A stretch of DNA of 64,000 nt, taken from NCBI RefSeq assembly GCF_022376445.1, contig NW_025954965.1, positions 124,001-188,000 on the forward strand. The letters are read 5' to 3'. Under the pieces are notes generated by a model. It did no database searches. It was not told where the DNA came from and saw only the letters and a program-made list of their open reading frames with translations. Source of the stretch: Fomitopsis serialis. Taxonomy: Eukaryota; Basidiomycota; Agaricomycetes; Polyporales; Fomitopsidaceae. Shown here in pieces: positions 25,300 through 36,164 of this stretch. Positions within the stretch are counted from its first letter, which is position 1; the number at the start of each line of letters is the position of its first letter. Position numbers and translations under genes: made by a program.

Positions 25300-27120
25300 T
25301 CAGGGATCCCAAGGGCCTCTAGCCGCACCGCCGACTCCTGCAGTAAGGAAGATGGCAGTGCCGTTCTCGTGCACGTAGAAGCAATCCTCCAATCGGATCC
25401 CAACCTGCATGCTCAGTCAGCAGGATGTAATGGTAAAGCATGACCTTCACGGACGGACCTGTCCTTCAATGTACACTCCAGGCTCATCTGAAAAGGTATG
25501 TCCAGTGAGGATCACATCTTCGGAGCCGCCGCGAAGGTACGGAGATTCATGGACCTCCAAGCCAACGCCTTTGGATTGTCCATGCACTTCGTTAGAATCT
25601 ATAACAGACTTCGACAAGGCGTACGTACCGTGACCTAGTCTGTGTGTGAGATACTGCGCATAGCCCTGCGCTGCGAGCGTGCTGCGAGCAGCCGCATCTA
25701 CCTCAGCGGTAATTGTTCCATTCCGCGCCGTCGCAAGCGCATTGGCCTGAGCCGAATGCACAAGATGCCACACCCTGAGATAAGCTGCATGAATAGTCGA
25801 CTCGGGCAGAGCATACGTCTGTAAGGCAGTTATTGGTATAAGCGCAAGTCTGTCTCTCGTTGGCGTACCCTGGTCACGTCGCTTTGGTAGCCGTGCAGCC
25901 CGCCATCGCAGTCAACCAGTACGAAGTCGTGTGCACCGAGCACACGGTCAGTTCCGCTGCCGTGTGGCAAAGCGGCGTTCTCTGGGTCAATAACCGGAGA
26001 CATCAGACATGGTGCGCTTGAGATCCTTAATACTCACCGCCAAACAGAGTCAGGCAGCTGCCGTCGCTAAGCCCTGCGGCACTCAGCGCCGTCGACATGA
26101 GCTGTCGGACTTCCGACTCGCGCATGCCTATCTTCACGTTCTCTCTGACATCCCGAATGGCTAATAGCGTGACCTTTCGAGACGTAAATCGATGAAATTG
26201 TCGAGACAGCAGGCTAGGTAGGGGACACTCACCTCGTTCACGCATTTCATGATCTCGAGCTCTTCTGTGCTCTTCCTCTCTCGTAGCCTACGTATCTCCA
26301 CGGGCGCTGTGAGAACATTCGACTGAGCTGCAGCTTTCTGCAGCCCATCCAGAACGAAGCTACGCGTCATTCCGTCGACATAGATCGTGCCCTCCTTGAG
26401 CAGCGGCACGGCGGAGACTGCGACCTCAAACGGATCAACATCCTCAGACCATGAAGGGTAGGAGATCTCATCCGAGCTAGGGATAGAGAGAAGCTTTGCA
26501 CGCGTGGCCTCAAAGGCAGGCGTCAGAATGGAGACCTGAGCATGTACTTGGTCGTGCGAGTCGAGCCTCGGCGAGACGATAAGGAGGAGAGGTCGTTCGG
26601 AGAGGTGCCAGTGCGACGCCGAGAGGTTAGCAAAGTAGGCAGCACTTGCCCCCGGCTCAGCAATGTACGCCGAAGCGTTCAACTGGTGTAGTGTCTGAGC
26701 AAGTGCCTGTTGACGCTGGAGAAACGAGCTCGTAGGGATCGGGGAGATATGGGCGCAGTGTTCCGCGAGGTGCGAAAAGTCTGGCTGCAGATATTGCGAG
26801 CTGTACAGACTGGATATTGACTTTGGTGCGCCAGCAAGGTGGTAGATGAGGATGACGATTTGGACGATGATGCAAGCTATTATCAGCTGAGGGTGGTCCC
26901 GCGTTAGAAAGCGGATGTTCGTTCAACCCTGGCGGCTTACTCTCGTAGACCTGTATGTGTGTTTGCGCACACGGGTATCCGTAGGGCGGGGCCGAGGGGC
27001 AGCACTTTCATGTCCATCGCGTGGAAGAGGCAGAGATGTCGGGAGTGGGTGCGAGCCTGAGCCTGAATGACTGAGTCGGCTGCCCGAGCCAGTCGCAGTC
27101 GCCGATGCGATACTTGCCAT
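25300..27120 (-). CDS. Membrane-anchored M24 metallopeptidase (Xaa-Pro aminopeptidase-like)
   Basis: Pita-bread-fold aminopeptidase homologue. Exons 27120-26941, 26886-26233, 26173-26038, 25981-25869, 25818-25629, 25568-25459, 25404-25300; 495 residues. Residues ~1-60 are Ser/Pro-rich; exon 2 then opens with one hydrophobic segment (LIIACIIVQIVILIYHLAG), making it a likely type II signal-anchor protein. A creatinase-like N-terminal domain follows. All five metal ligands are visible: Asp in VLVDCDGG, Asp in QSDVTRTY, His in GLEVHESPYL, Glu in SDEPGVYIEG and Glu in GIRLEDCF. The C-terminus GPWDP resembles family ends. Met at 27120 was chosen; an in-frame Met at 27192 adds 24 residues. It diverges from the AlkB-fusion gene, 167 bp away. 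Confidence 0.87.
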
Positions 27121-27287
27121 AACGAGATATCCACGTGATCGTGACGCCGATCGCGTCCCCGCGACCGCGTCGTCCAGCGCCGCGGCGGCCATGCTCTACG
27201 CCCCTAGTCACCACCTAGCTTGCGGCACACTCACACTAATAAGCCCGACGCGCTGGGATCCTTCTGGATATTGTCTACCATTGAATC

Positions 27288-29289
27288 ATGGACACCGAGA
27301 TCTTACTCGCGATGCTGGTCAGCCTGCTAGACCCCCCTGTCCCCGACCAGGCAATGTTGTTGGACACGTTGGCCAAGTGCGATGGTGACGTGGAAAAGGC
27401 AGCCAAAGTAATGAAAGAAATTACCCCAAGCAAACACTCTACTACAACTGGAAGGAAGCGCAAACGGGCGGCAGGGTTGGATGGATGGCTGGGAGGCTCG
27501 CCCACCAAGGCCCGCTCCGGCGGCATTGCAAGGAACAGCTCGAAGCCGCCGTCAATAGGTCGTGCCAACGATATGAGGCGGTCGAGCGGCTCTGCACTGC
27601 CGTCCTCGTCCTCATCGAACAAAGCTTCCCTCGATAGCCGTGATGTCTCTCCGAAACGTGTGTTCTCCGCACCCGGGCCCGCGCCGTCGACGGAGGATTT
27701 CGCGGTCGACGATGAGCAGGTCGGCTGGTTATTGAGTACAGGAATGGATACTCCGCAAAAGCGAAGAAACGTCACGAACGATGAATTTATGTCTCTGTTT
27801 CGCCCACCAAACTCGAAAGAGTCCCCGAAGAAGCCAGTCCCACTTCCCCCGCTTACACTTGGAACACCGCTCTTGTAGAGGAGCACACCCCGTGCACATA
27901 CCACCCTTCCATTCTACCTCCTCAGTTGGCGTGTAGGTATGTGAATCGTTGTTTCGAGTGCCGCAGCAAACTATCGGCAGCCGGCCATGATTCCTCAGGC
28001 TGTTCATCATACGCCTGTTTTGGGGCTGTGGATACATATATTGCGACTATCAAATGCTCATTTTTTGCGCAGACTATTCTACACAATGCTTGATCTAAGC
28101 GAAGACTGGCATCGCAATAAGTGGTGGCTCTTTGACCGTGTGGTCGAGAGTCCACACCGAACATCCTTCTTTGTGAGGTGTCTAGATAAGCCTGTGGAGA
28201 AGGACATCCTCGACATGAATGAGGCCGCACAATATTGGTAAGTTGAACGTCGGTATCTGGTCTACATTTCTCACAGTGTCGACAAGGTATAACGGACGTG
28301 CGACGGGACCGCCTGACCCGTTCCCTCCGGCTTTGGAAGAGGCATGCCGGATTGTCGAGAAAGTTGTCAACGAGGAGATGCACAAACGCCAGCGATATCC
28401 CCTCGAATGGGCCGGCGAAGTCGACGGCGACGAGAATAGGATTACTGACCACGTCCTATGGCGAGCGAATGTTGCGGCAGCCAACTGCTATGAAGGCGCC
28501 AAGGAAAGCGTGGGGCCGCATTCAGACCAATTAACGTATCTTGGCCCGTATCCAACTATCGCCAGTCTCAGTCTAGGTAGGCAACGGTTCGTCTTTCTCA
28601 CAGGCTCAGGACTGACTATGTGACAAGGTACGAGTAGGATTTTCCGCCTGCGTGAGGTCATACCCACCGACGACAAAGACGAGCGCAGTGCGCGTACTTT
28701 TAACATCCCCCTCGCACACAATTCAGTGCGTCCCTGTTACACAGCCTGTTTGTCTGTCGGGCCATGCTCACGACGCCATTTCACTTCAGCTAACAATCAT
28801 GCACGCTTCTACTCAGGAGCGCTTTAAGCATTCCATCCCACCCCAAAACACCATTGACCTCTTTTATCCGCCCTCCCCTCTCCACCTGATCTGAAGCACG
28901 ACATAAACAAGCTACCAGGGTTTCGGTCGACGACCAGAGGGGAGGCGTCGAACGCACGGATCAACATCACATTTCGTTTCTATCGCCCAGACTTCCGCGC
29001 GCAGACGACCCCGCGTTGCAAGTGCGGGGTGCCGTGCATTCTCCGTGCGGATATGAAGAACCGTTACGCCGCGCCCGTTCCAGGGCGTGACGACCCGGAG
29101 GGTAATGACGTCGGCGATGCAGGCACACATGCCTCTGATCAGGGCCCTGCTGGTTCGGGCAGGAACATGGTTGCTAAGTACTGGTGGACCTGCTATGCCG
29201 GAGCACAGAACGATGGGAAGGGTTGCGGTTTGTGGAGGGTTATGGACGTGAAAGCTGAGGGACGAGGACCTTTCGTTGGTCCGCTATAG
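27288..29289 (+). CDS. CUE - AlkB 2OG-Fe(II) dioxygenase - GRF zinc finger fusion (two frame breaks)
   Basis: Probable nucleic-acid demethylase related to ALKBH2/3. Exons 27288-27936, 28073-28237, 28287-28576, 28628-28725, 28790-29289; 567 residues if two lost bases are restored. Residues ~1-45 form a CUE-like ubiquitin-binding helix bundle, with FDxL-like LLDTLAKCDGDVEKAAKVM. A Ser-rich linker follows. The AlkB domain has NKWWLFDRVVESPHRTSFF, the iron motif HSD in VGPHSDQLTYLGPYPTIASL, HNSLTIMHA, the distal His in FKHSIPP and Arg in RINITFRFYRPDF. A GRF zinc finger ends the protein (PRCKCGVPCILR, YWWTCYAGAQNDGKGCGLW). The frame breaks at 27874-27876 (an apparent TTGGTA reads TTGTA) and in the C run 28875-28878. 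Restoring one base at each site satisfies every intron phase. Confidence 0.85.
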
Positions 29290-29500
29290 ATATTGAATGC
29301 CTTGAGGACGGCACGCACCTCCTCGGCACTGCAATGAGGTGCTAGACACTTTGACTAGTGCACGCAGATGATTACAGGCCCGCCACCCTAGGTCGTACTA
29401 TGGGCACAGACAACGTACATACATACAATACTAGGTACCAAGGTCCCCAATTAATCCGCAGGAATGCCGATGTAAAACGGATTCGAAGTACAACATTCGC

Positions 29501-30898
29501 TCAGACGGGATAGTCGTCCGCCCCAATTTTGACAGACTGTCCCAGATCGTCCTCCCTGTGCACGACGTGTGTGATGTCGACCGCGACGGGGCGCATGGCG
29601 AAGGACTGCTCGGCGGCGCGTCTCGACCCAATCCCGGACGAAGAGATCTGCGAGGATTGGTGTGCCCGCTGGGCCCATCCGAGACCCACGCGGACGTTGA
29701 TCATCGTGAAGGCGATCCCGGCGATGGGGCAGAGCGAGTCGATTGCGGTGAACTGTATGTTGCTGTTGACTTGGTAGGCGACGAAGAAGAAGATGGCGTA
29801 TGATCTGGGGGAGGTGTTGATGCTTTTGTTAGGAAATCATAGACGGCGATCTGCGACTTACGTGTAGAGAGCAGCACTTTCTACCATCATTGCGAGTACT
29901 CGCTGTTTCATAAACGTCAGAATCGTGTATGAACGCAATTATGACGGCACCAACTTGGAGGTTCCCACCGCCATACGACCTGCTACCCTGAGGTTGACGT
30001 ACGCGCCACACTTTCCAGGCAATCCCGACTGTTGCGATCATTGAGATTCAAAATTGGGCACAAAATGCGGAGAATAACGCGTCTTACACGTGCTGTAGAC
30101 GTTAGTGCTAGATCGATGCAGCGCAGTCAGTCAGCGCAGAACAGTTCCCATCCGCTGGGCCTCACTTACACGAAAGTGCACGAGTAGTCTGCGGAGATCC
30201 AGCGGTTAACATCTGTGACGAACACCGAGCTACCCGCATTGAGCTGTGAGAGTTGGTATACCACACCAGGACCTGCGACTACGGCACCGAGTCCGCTTGA
30301 TCAGTCACCAATGCTTAGGAGGAATTGAAGACGACTCACTTGACAAGCCAACCACGGTTAAACTGGGAATTATAATGACGAAGTAATTATGTCCCCAGAC
30401 TATCCATAGCCGGTAAACCTGCATGCGCGCACCGGCGAAGGTGAGCCCACATTTGTTGTGATTGGAACGCTGCACTGACCAAGAGGATGTCGGATATGAT
30501 GACCGTGGCGATGATAAACGCAGTCTTGACAATCTCTGTGGTGAGAGCGAGATCCGAGTAGTAGAGCAATGCTGCTTGCCCCTCCTCGAAATGTACGAAG
30601 GCGTCGAAGAGGCGAATGACGGTCATGACCCAATGCTATATGGATGGTGAGGAAGCGCGGCGGGAACGACGGGAGGCTCACTCACAGCGGTGACAGTGAC
30701 GGTGATAGCTATGGAACCAAACATCACCGGGGTCAAGAAGGACGCCAGACGCGACCTCCCATGGCTTGACGGTTGACTCAGTGCGCGATTGATGAGGATG
30801 TAGAACGAAGCCGAGGTCAGAGCGAGGAAGACACCATATAGCAAGCTCTCCACAGCTACGGTGACCAGGTTGACGCTGATAATGGACGGCTGCGTCAT
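29501..30898 (-). CDS. Seven-helix integral membrane protein of an agaricomycete-expanded family
   Basis: Multi-pass protein of unknown function in a family common and multicopy in mushrooms. Exons 30898-30686, 30635-30480, 30418-30345, 30295-30170, 30107-30088, 30028-29955, 29902-29862, 29804-29501; 335 residues. The hydrophobic segments, in order, are SVNLVTVAVESLLYGVFLAL, SIAITVTVTAHWV, LTTEIVKTAFIIATVIISDI, YFVIIIPSLTVVG, VYSTFGIAWKVW, AMMVESAALYTSYAIFFFVA and CPIAGIAFTMINVRVGL. The YRLWIVWGHN turn after helix 3 is the family hallmark. The C-terminal ~60 residues are soluble and carry Ser-rich and acidic stretches. One exon is 20 nt. The exon 3 donor is tentative: GTCAAG keeps the frame, while the stronger GTGAGT five bases on does not. 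Confidence 0.8.
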
Positions 30899-32312
30899 GG
30901 CCTTTTCGCTCTGCTTGCACCGCGCAGACGAGGGCTCGATTCACAGGCGGGTCGGGAATATGTCGACCGTCAAATGAGAGTGGATCCTGTCCGACGATGT
31001 TTGTGGGACACGCAGTGTCTGTTAAAAGAGTGTGGAGGTTTCTTCTGAGATCTGAAGCTTGAAGGGACGCGCCGAGCACATTTCACTAGGCTGGTCTCCA
31101 GGACGTGGGGAATCGAGATGCATGATACGGTTGTGGTCCCCCGTTGTCGAGCCACGCGGGGACACCTGAGCTCAGGTACATGAGGCGAAGCCGTACCTCG
31201 AATTGACCATCGCAGTGTGTTCTTCATGCTCCTGAGAGAAAAGCACTGGTCCAGGAAGAAAGTTTGCACCCGCAACAGCACCCGCCTCTGCCGGCGCCGT
31301 GCTCTGCGTGCGCGAGGTCCGGCGGGGTAGTAATTGCAAGGTCAATGACGCTGGTGCGCGCTCCGATCCATGTTCTGATCGGTGTTCTGGACCACTCACC
31401 TATGTCCCTCCAGATCCTCACAACAACCTGATAGGAGTAAGGCCGATGTCACCTTCTGACCTCGGCGAAGGCGAAGAGTTGACCGGTACTGAGCGGCTAT
31501 TCGTCCATATGGACGGCACCTGTGCCTATCCACGATGTGCTCGGCACACAAGGAAAGAAGTGCCGTACAACGGTGAAAGACACTACGCCGAGCAGTTACG
31601 GCGGCCTATGAAATCACAGATGAACCGAGTTGTACATGAACGTACCGCACATCATTGGATCATTGGAGGCGGAAAACGTCGGTCTGGTTGAATGTGTCTG
31701 GGACCAAGGACTCGACGTAGCGGTCTGGACTCTGCCAGAGACTGCAGACCGATTGAATCATCTCCCGGTCGACCGAGCGATCTGTCAACGCAATAGCTCC
31801 GATCACAATCGCAGATTGGCTGCGGGGCCCATCCCGGTCGTCAGGCTGCTTTATTGCCGTTGTGATGAAGTTCGAGACGTACTCTAGCGGGAATACATAA
31901 GCTGAAACTGACCAGCAAGAGGACTCATCGTCATGGTCAGCAAGCATGGGTCGAACCTTTACGCGATGCTCCTTCCCCTCGGCGGGATACATACACGCGA
32001 GGCACCCCGGCAGCTATTGCAATGGGATACACCTGCGAGCGCGACCTCATGGCACCAAAGGGGATTTTGATGCGGCCGTAGCATGGCGAGAAGTGGCGTA
32101 CTACATAGTAGTGGTCGCCGTGCGGGCCGTGCCGCGCCGTCGAATGCCGGGGTTGCCGGGTGTTAATTGAAATTTGATCATCACGGTCGGCCAAAAGCGG
32201 TAACTAGGAACACAGCCGTGGATTGACTCGGCGCTTCGCGCTCAGCTTCAGCAAGCACTCGTTGAACTGGAAGCCTGCTGCTGAGGCATCCGAGACTCAC
32301 TGCGTTACACAA
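30899..32312. other. Intergenic region, no supported gene
   Basis: 1.4 kb between the divergent seven-helix gene and HIS3. Minus-strand frames at 31172-31421 and 31660-31992 have fairly protein-like composition, but I recognise no family and cannot join them by splicing. The HIS3-proximal part carries a TGACTC site. Confidence 0.45.
32224..32229 (+). promoter_or_regulatory. Gcn4/Cpc1-type TGACTC element upstream of HIS3
   Basis: TGACTC 84-89 bp before the HIS3 ATG. It is the core of the general amino-acid control element and is placed almost exactly as the ARG4 copy in this window. HIS3 is a classic target of this system in fungi. Chance occurrence cannot be excluded for a 6-mer. Confidence 0.5.
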
Positions 32313-33151
32313 ATGGCTGCGAGAACCGCAAAGTTAGAGAGGAAGACGAACGAGACGCAGATCGAGGTCTTCATCAACCTCGACTGCCAGCCAGGCTCTG
32401 GTAACGCGCAAGAGATCCAAATCTCGACTGGCATTGGGTTCCTGGACCACGTACGTCGCCGGTCTGTTGGTCGAGGTGCTCAAGCTGTCGTCAAATCGTT
32501 CTGATGTGACGTGTTACGCAGATGTACCATGCCCTTGCGAAGCACTCGGGCATGTCCCTGACCATGTCCTGCAAAGGCGACCTCTGGATAGACGATCACC
32601 ACACTGCAGATATGTAGTGCCCGTGCAATGTCTGGGTAATGCAAATTAACATCGCTCGTCTGCACAGGACAGCGCGATCGCACTGGGCACTGCGTTCAAG
32701 CAGCCTGGGTGAAGTTCGCGGCATACGTAGATATGGCACGGGATTTGCCCCACTTGACGAAGTAACTGCCTTCAGCATGTCCTTTCTTGTCTTCAGATTC
32801 TGATGATGCGGCCAGGCCCTCTCGCGCGCCGTCATCGACATTTGCTCAAGGCCTTACTGCTTTACTGACCTCGGGCTGAAGAGGGAGAAAATCGGCGACC
32901 TTTCCACGGAGATGTTCCCACACATATTCTACTCGTTTTCGATAGCAGCCGGCGTCACTCTTCACGTCGATGTCCTCCGCGGGGACAACGATCATCATCG
33001 GTGAGCCCACCAACACTGCTTCACCCAGTACATCCGGCTAACTAGGATGCGTAGGGCCGAGTCCGCTTTCAAGGCGTTGGCCTTAGCCATCCGCCAAGCA
33101 ATCGAAAGAACTGGCGGCAATGATATCCCCAGTACGAAAGGAGTCCTCTGA
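32313..33151 (+). CDS. HIS3: Imidazoleglycerol-phosphate dehydratase (frame broken at two places)
   Basis: Mn-dependent dehydratase of histidine synthesis. Exons ~32313-32450, 32522-32610, 32668-32761, 32816-33000, 33055-33151; 201 residues if three or four bases are restored. Motifs: [19 protein letters not shown], the first metal signature [29 protein letters not shown], the second signature region [13 protein letters not shown], and [20 protein letters not shown]. Break 1 is at the end of exon 2: after HHTA the sequence reads GATATGTAG where family and phase call for GAG|GTATGT, so the Glu metal ligand and the donor are both lost. Break 2 is at 32698-32706: CAGCCTGGGTGAA stands where KQALGE needs two more bases. 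Exon 3 is 94 nt instead of 96. Other exons are intact. Confidence 0.86.
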
Positions 33152-33426
33152 GTTGCGCCCGTGGGCCGTGAAAACATGTATCGGGTCTACCGGTGGAAGC
33201 ATACAATGTATACTGGAGCAGCTGTCTTGTTTCAGCATGTACTAGGAAGACGCACACGCTCTATATATATTGCTAAGTTAGAATGCGACACACTCGCGAT
33301 GATGCCAGAATACACAGGTACACATTACAACCGCGGACTACTCATTACAGATGTATTAGGCATGACATTGGCATGGTCAACAGCTGCGCAATCAGATTGT
33401 CGTTGTCCATCTTGCTACAAGTGGTA

Positions 33427-35916
33427 TCAATGCCGCTCGCACAGCGTTTCAAGGAAGACCTTGAGATCGTCCTTGTTTATCTCCAGGACACTCGTGTCGA
33501 ATGAGCCGTGACGCGTTCGCGCGTTGCATCGTTCTTTCGCGTCCAAAAATGCGAGACCGAATTCACTAAACAAAAAATCAGCGTCACTTTCATAAAACAA
33601 ACCCCGCCAACGCTACGTACTTCTTCCGGACGTCACCATAATCCAGAGCACCCATGACACCCACGACGATGTACGTCCCTTCCCTCTCGTTCATGCACGC
33701 TAGCACCAACGGCAGACTCTTCCGCTTGCTTCGAGAGAATGCCGCTTGAGTGCCCGCTAGGCGATCGCGAAGCGCTTCGACGAGCCAGAGTGCAAGGCGG
33801 GAGAGCACACCAGGATGCGCAAACAAGGCGAGATCCGGGCCTTGAGAGAGGATGACGACGCGGTGCCCGCGTAGTGTGCGAATATCGTGCTTGTCGATGA
33901 TGGACGAGCCCTGACGCATGATCGCGCGGTGGAGTGCCATCGCGAGTGGAAGTGCCTCGCGCAGTCGGACGATGCTACAGTGCGCATTAGCACCGACATT
34001 CGTGGCTCGCACACAAGGAAGTGAAACAGAGTGCTTACTCGTTGAGCGCGTCGAACGCAGTCCAGAAGTTCTTCACCCACCACTGCAGCTCTGCGCTGCC
34101 CCCGTCATCCTTGCCATCGACGTTCGCGAGTGCGTTTGAGGTCTTCACAGCACTCGCGGCGCCGCCCGGTGGGATGTTTTCGCGCTCCTCGTCCCTTCGT
34201 CTACCTTCCTTGGCGCCATTCCACACGCGGCCCCCGCCAAACCACTCTCCGCCATTTCGCGCACCTTCGACCTCTACCTCCATCCGCACACCGCCGGCCA
34301 CGTCGAGCAGCGCGGAGACCGCCTCGACAGCGTCGGCGGCAGAGAGGGAAGAGAGCGGTAGCCATAACACCGCGTAAGGAGGATATGAGAGCTCGACAAG
34401 CCCGTATTCGGGTGCAATTTGGTCGAGCTTTTGCCGAAGGGAGAGCTTGAGGTCTTTCGCCATATGAGAATACGGCTGCTGCGTCTCTGGTATTGAAAAC
34501 TGTACACCCAAATGCGTGAGTGAAGCCGCAGAGAACACTCGAATGAACTCGTGTCACTCACCCCATCTTCGCGAGCAGCCCCGTCAGTCGCTTCTTCCCT
34601 CGCTCTTTCCAGATACCGAGTTTACTAGCTACATAGTATGAATGATACATCGCATCGTACACATTCCAGTGGCGGAACATCGTGAAGCGTAGTTCGTCTG
34701 AGGCGTACACGGACGTGTCGTCGGGGTTCTGGGGCTTGAAGTCATATTCGGCTGCCGCAGATGCGGGCGGAGGGGGATTGAGGCGCGCGACTCATCGTAG
34801 TATATAGAATGATACTTGTCGTAGTCTTCGCGTGATATTCGAGATGTCGTGTACTGATATGTGAGACCCAATACTGCGAGCCTGGCAAGTACAGTCGCAT
34901 GAGGCATCGCGTCAGCATCGAACAAACATACGACCCACCAAAGGAGGTCGTTGTCGACGCGCTCTAGCACGGTCGCCAGAATGTAGATTGTACCGGAGGC
35001 ACTTTGACCGTGCCACGTTCCAGACATGTAATGTTCTCCAATCGCGCCGCGTATTCCGCCCGCATTCTCTTGACATACGCGCAGACCGGCGCTATCGAGC
35101 AATATAAGCGTACGGATACTAGTGAATATGCTTGGTATGCTCACCTCAAGCCTGCGTCGTTTTCGGGAGGGTTCCCTTCGCCTAATGATCTTCGCTTGCG
35201 CCCCGAGGGCTCTCGCCTTCATACGACTCTTCGTCCTCATCTTCTTCAGCGACTCTTCGTCGTCTTCCGAGTCGAGGTCAGACTCGTCAGTCAGAATCAG
35301 GCTCCGGCTCATACTATTCCGTCGTCAGTAGGTGATGGGGTCTCATGCATGTATATAGATGGTCCTCACAGTTAGGGCTCCCAGCTTTCCTCTCCTCTTG
35401 CAGATGCTCTGCTCCACCGTCATCCCAAATGACAATCCGGTCACCATTCTCTCCGCCCCAAAACCGTGGACAAGTTCTGAGGTCTTGACGAGTCGATGAC
35501 ATGCACCGTCAGCCGTGGATCGAAGTCCCCAAACCATTCCGAGGATGGCAGATCGAGGATGGCACCCATGTTTAGGAGAAGCAATGTGTGCAGCTGCACG
35601 ACCCTCAGCACGTCATGTTCAGCGCAGACCATATCAATGATACTCACGTCGGAATACGTAGCAAGCTCGTCTCTCATGCGCTCAAGCTCAGCGTGGCCAG
35701 AAACGGAATAATCCGGTACATGACGTCGTCCTGCTTGAAGAGCTCCGCCAGCATTTGTGCGGCACAGAGCGCATCTACATCAGGGGCTACGAGAATGATG
35801 ACCGACGAGGCGGAAGTGGTGGGGGAGCGACGATGAGTGGCGAGGATCTTCGCGTAGGTCTCGCCATAGGAAGGACGCGTCTCTGACGCGAGATGTGGAG
35901 GGGGCAGGTAGACCAT
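33427..35916 (-). CDS. CDC45: Replication initiation factor CDC45 (many frame breaks in 5' half)
   Basis: Core of the CMG replicative helicase. Exons: 35916-35648, 35593-35370, 35313-35145, 35091-34939, 34881-34562, 34499-34039, 33974-33621, 33565-33427; ~699 residues after restoring lost bases. N-terminal DHH-like part: IILVAPDVDALCAAQMLAEL, LLLLNMGAILDLPSSEWFGD, VHVIDSSRPQNLS, IVIWDDGG. Then an acidic stretch, GTWHGQSASGTIYILATVLE, RVDNDLLW, LAVLGLTYQYTTSRISREDY, LRFTMFRHWNVYDAMYHSYY, GIWKERGKKRLTGLLAKMG, PETQQPYSHM and C-terminal LALFAHPGVLSRLALWLVEA. The 3' three exons (33427-34499) are intact. The 5' five exons contain about ten lost bases, near 35704, 35458, 35376-35385, 35295, 35065, 35035, 34786 and 34562. 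With them restored, all exon phases fit. Confidence 0.88.
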
Positions 35917-36164
35917 TAAGTGCGCCGGCTACCAGTCTGCGTGAGTAGAGACAGAGTATGGGACGCAGAGTATGGGACGCGAGCAGTCGCCGCTAGAGTC
36001 GGGCCAGCGCGGTGGAAGAGAGATCGTGGGTTCGTTGAACGCGCCACGGTCAACGCGACGGACGCGGTACACGTGACCATACCGCGTCTGTGGCTGAGAC
36101 TCAGGGTCAGTGGGACAGACGGATGGTAAGCTGTATGGTAGCATTATGATGTGTACTGCGACAT

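Noticed and set aside
24155..30898. A biosynthetic gene cluster (two oxygenases, peptidase, membrane protein)
   Set aside because: The oxygenases belong to repair/prolyl-hydroxylase-like families, there is no backbone synthase or transporter, and neighbours are housekeeping genes.
31172..31992. Minus-strand frames with protein-like composition
   Set aside because: No recognised family, no splice sites joining them in frame, and no start context; left as intergenic.
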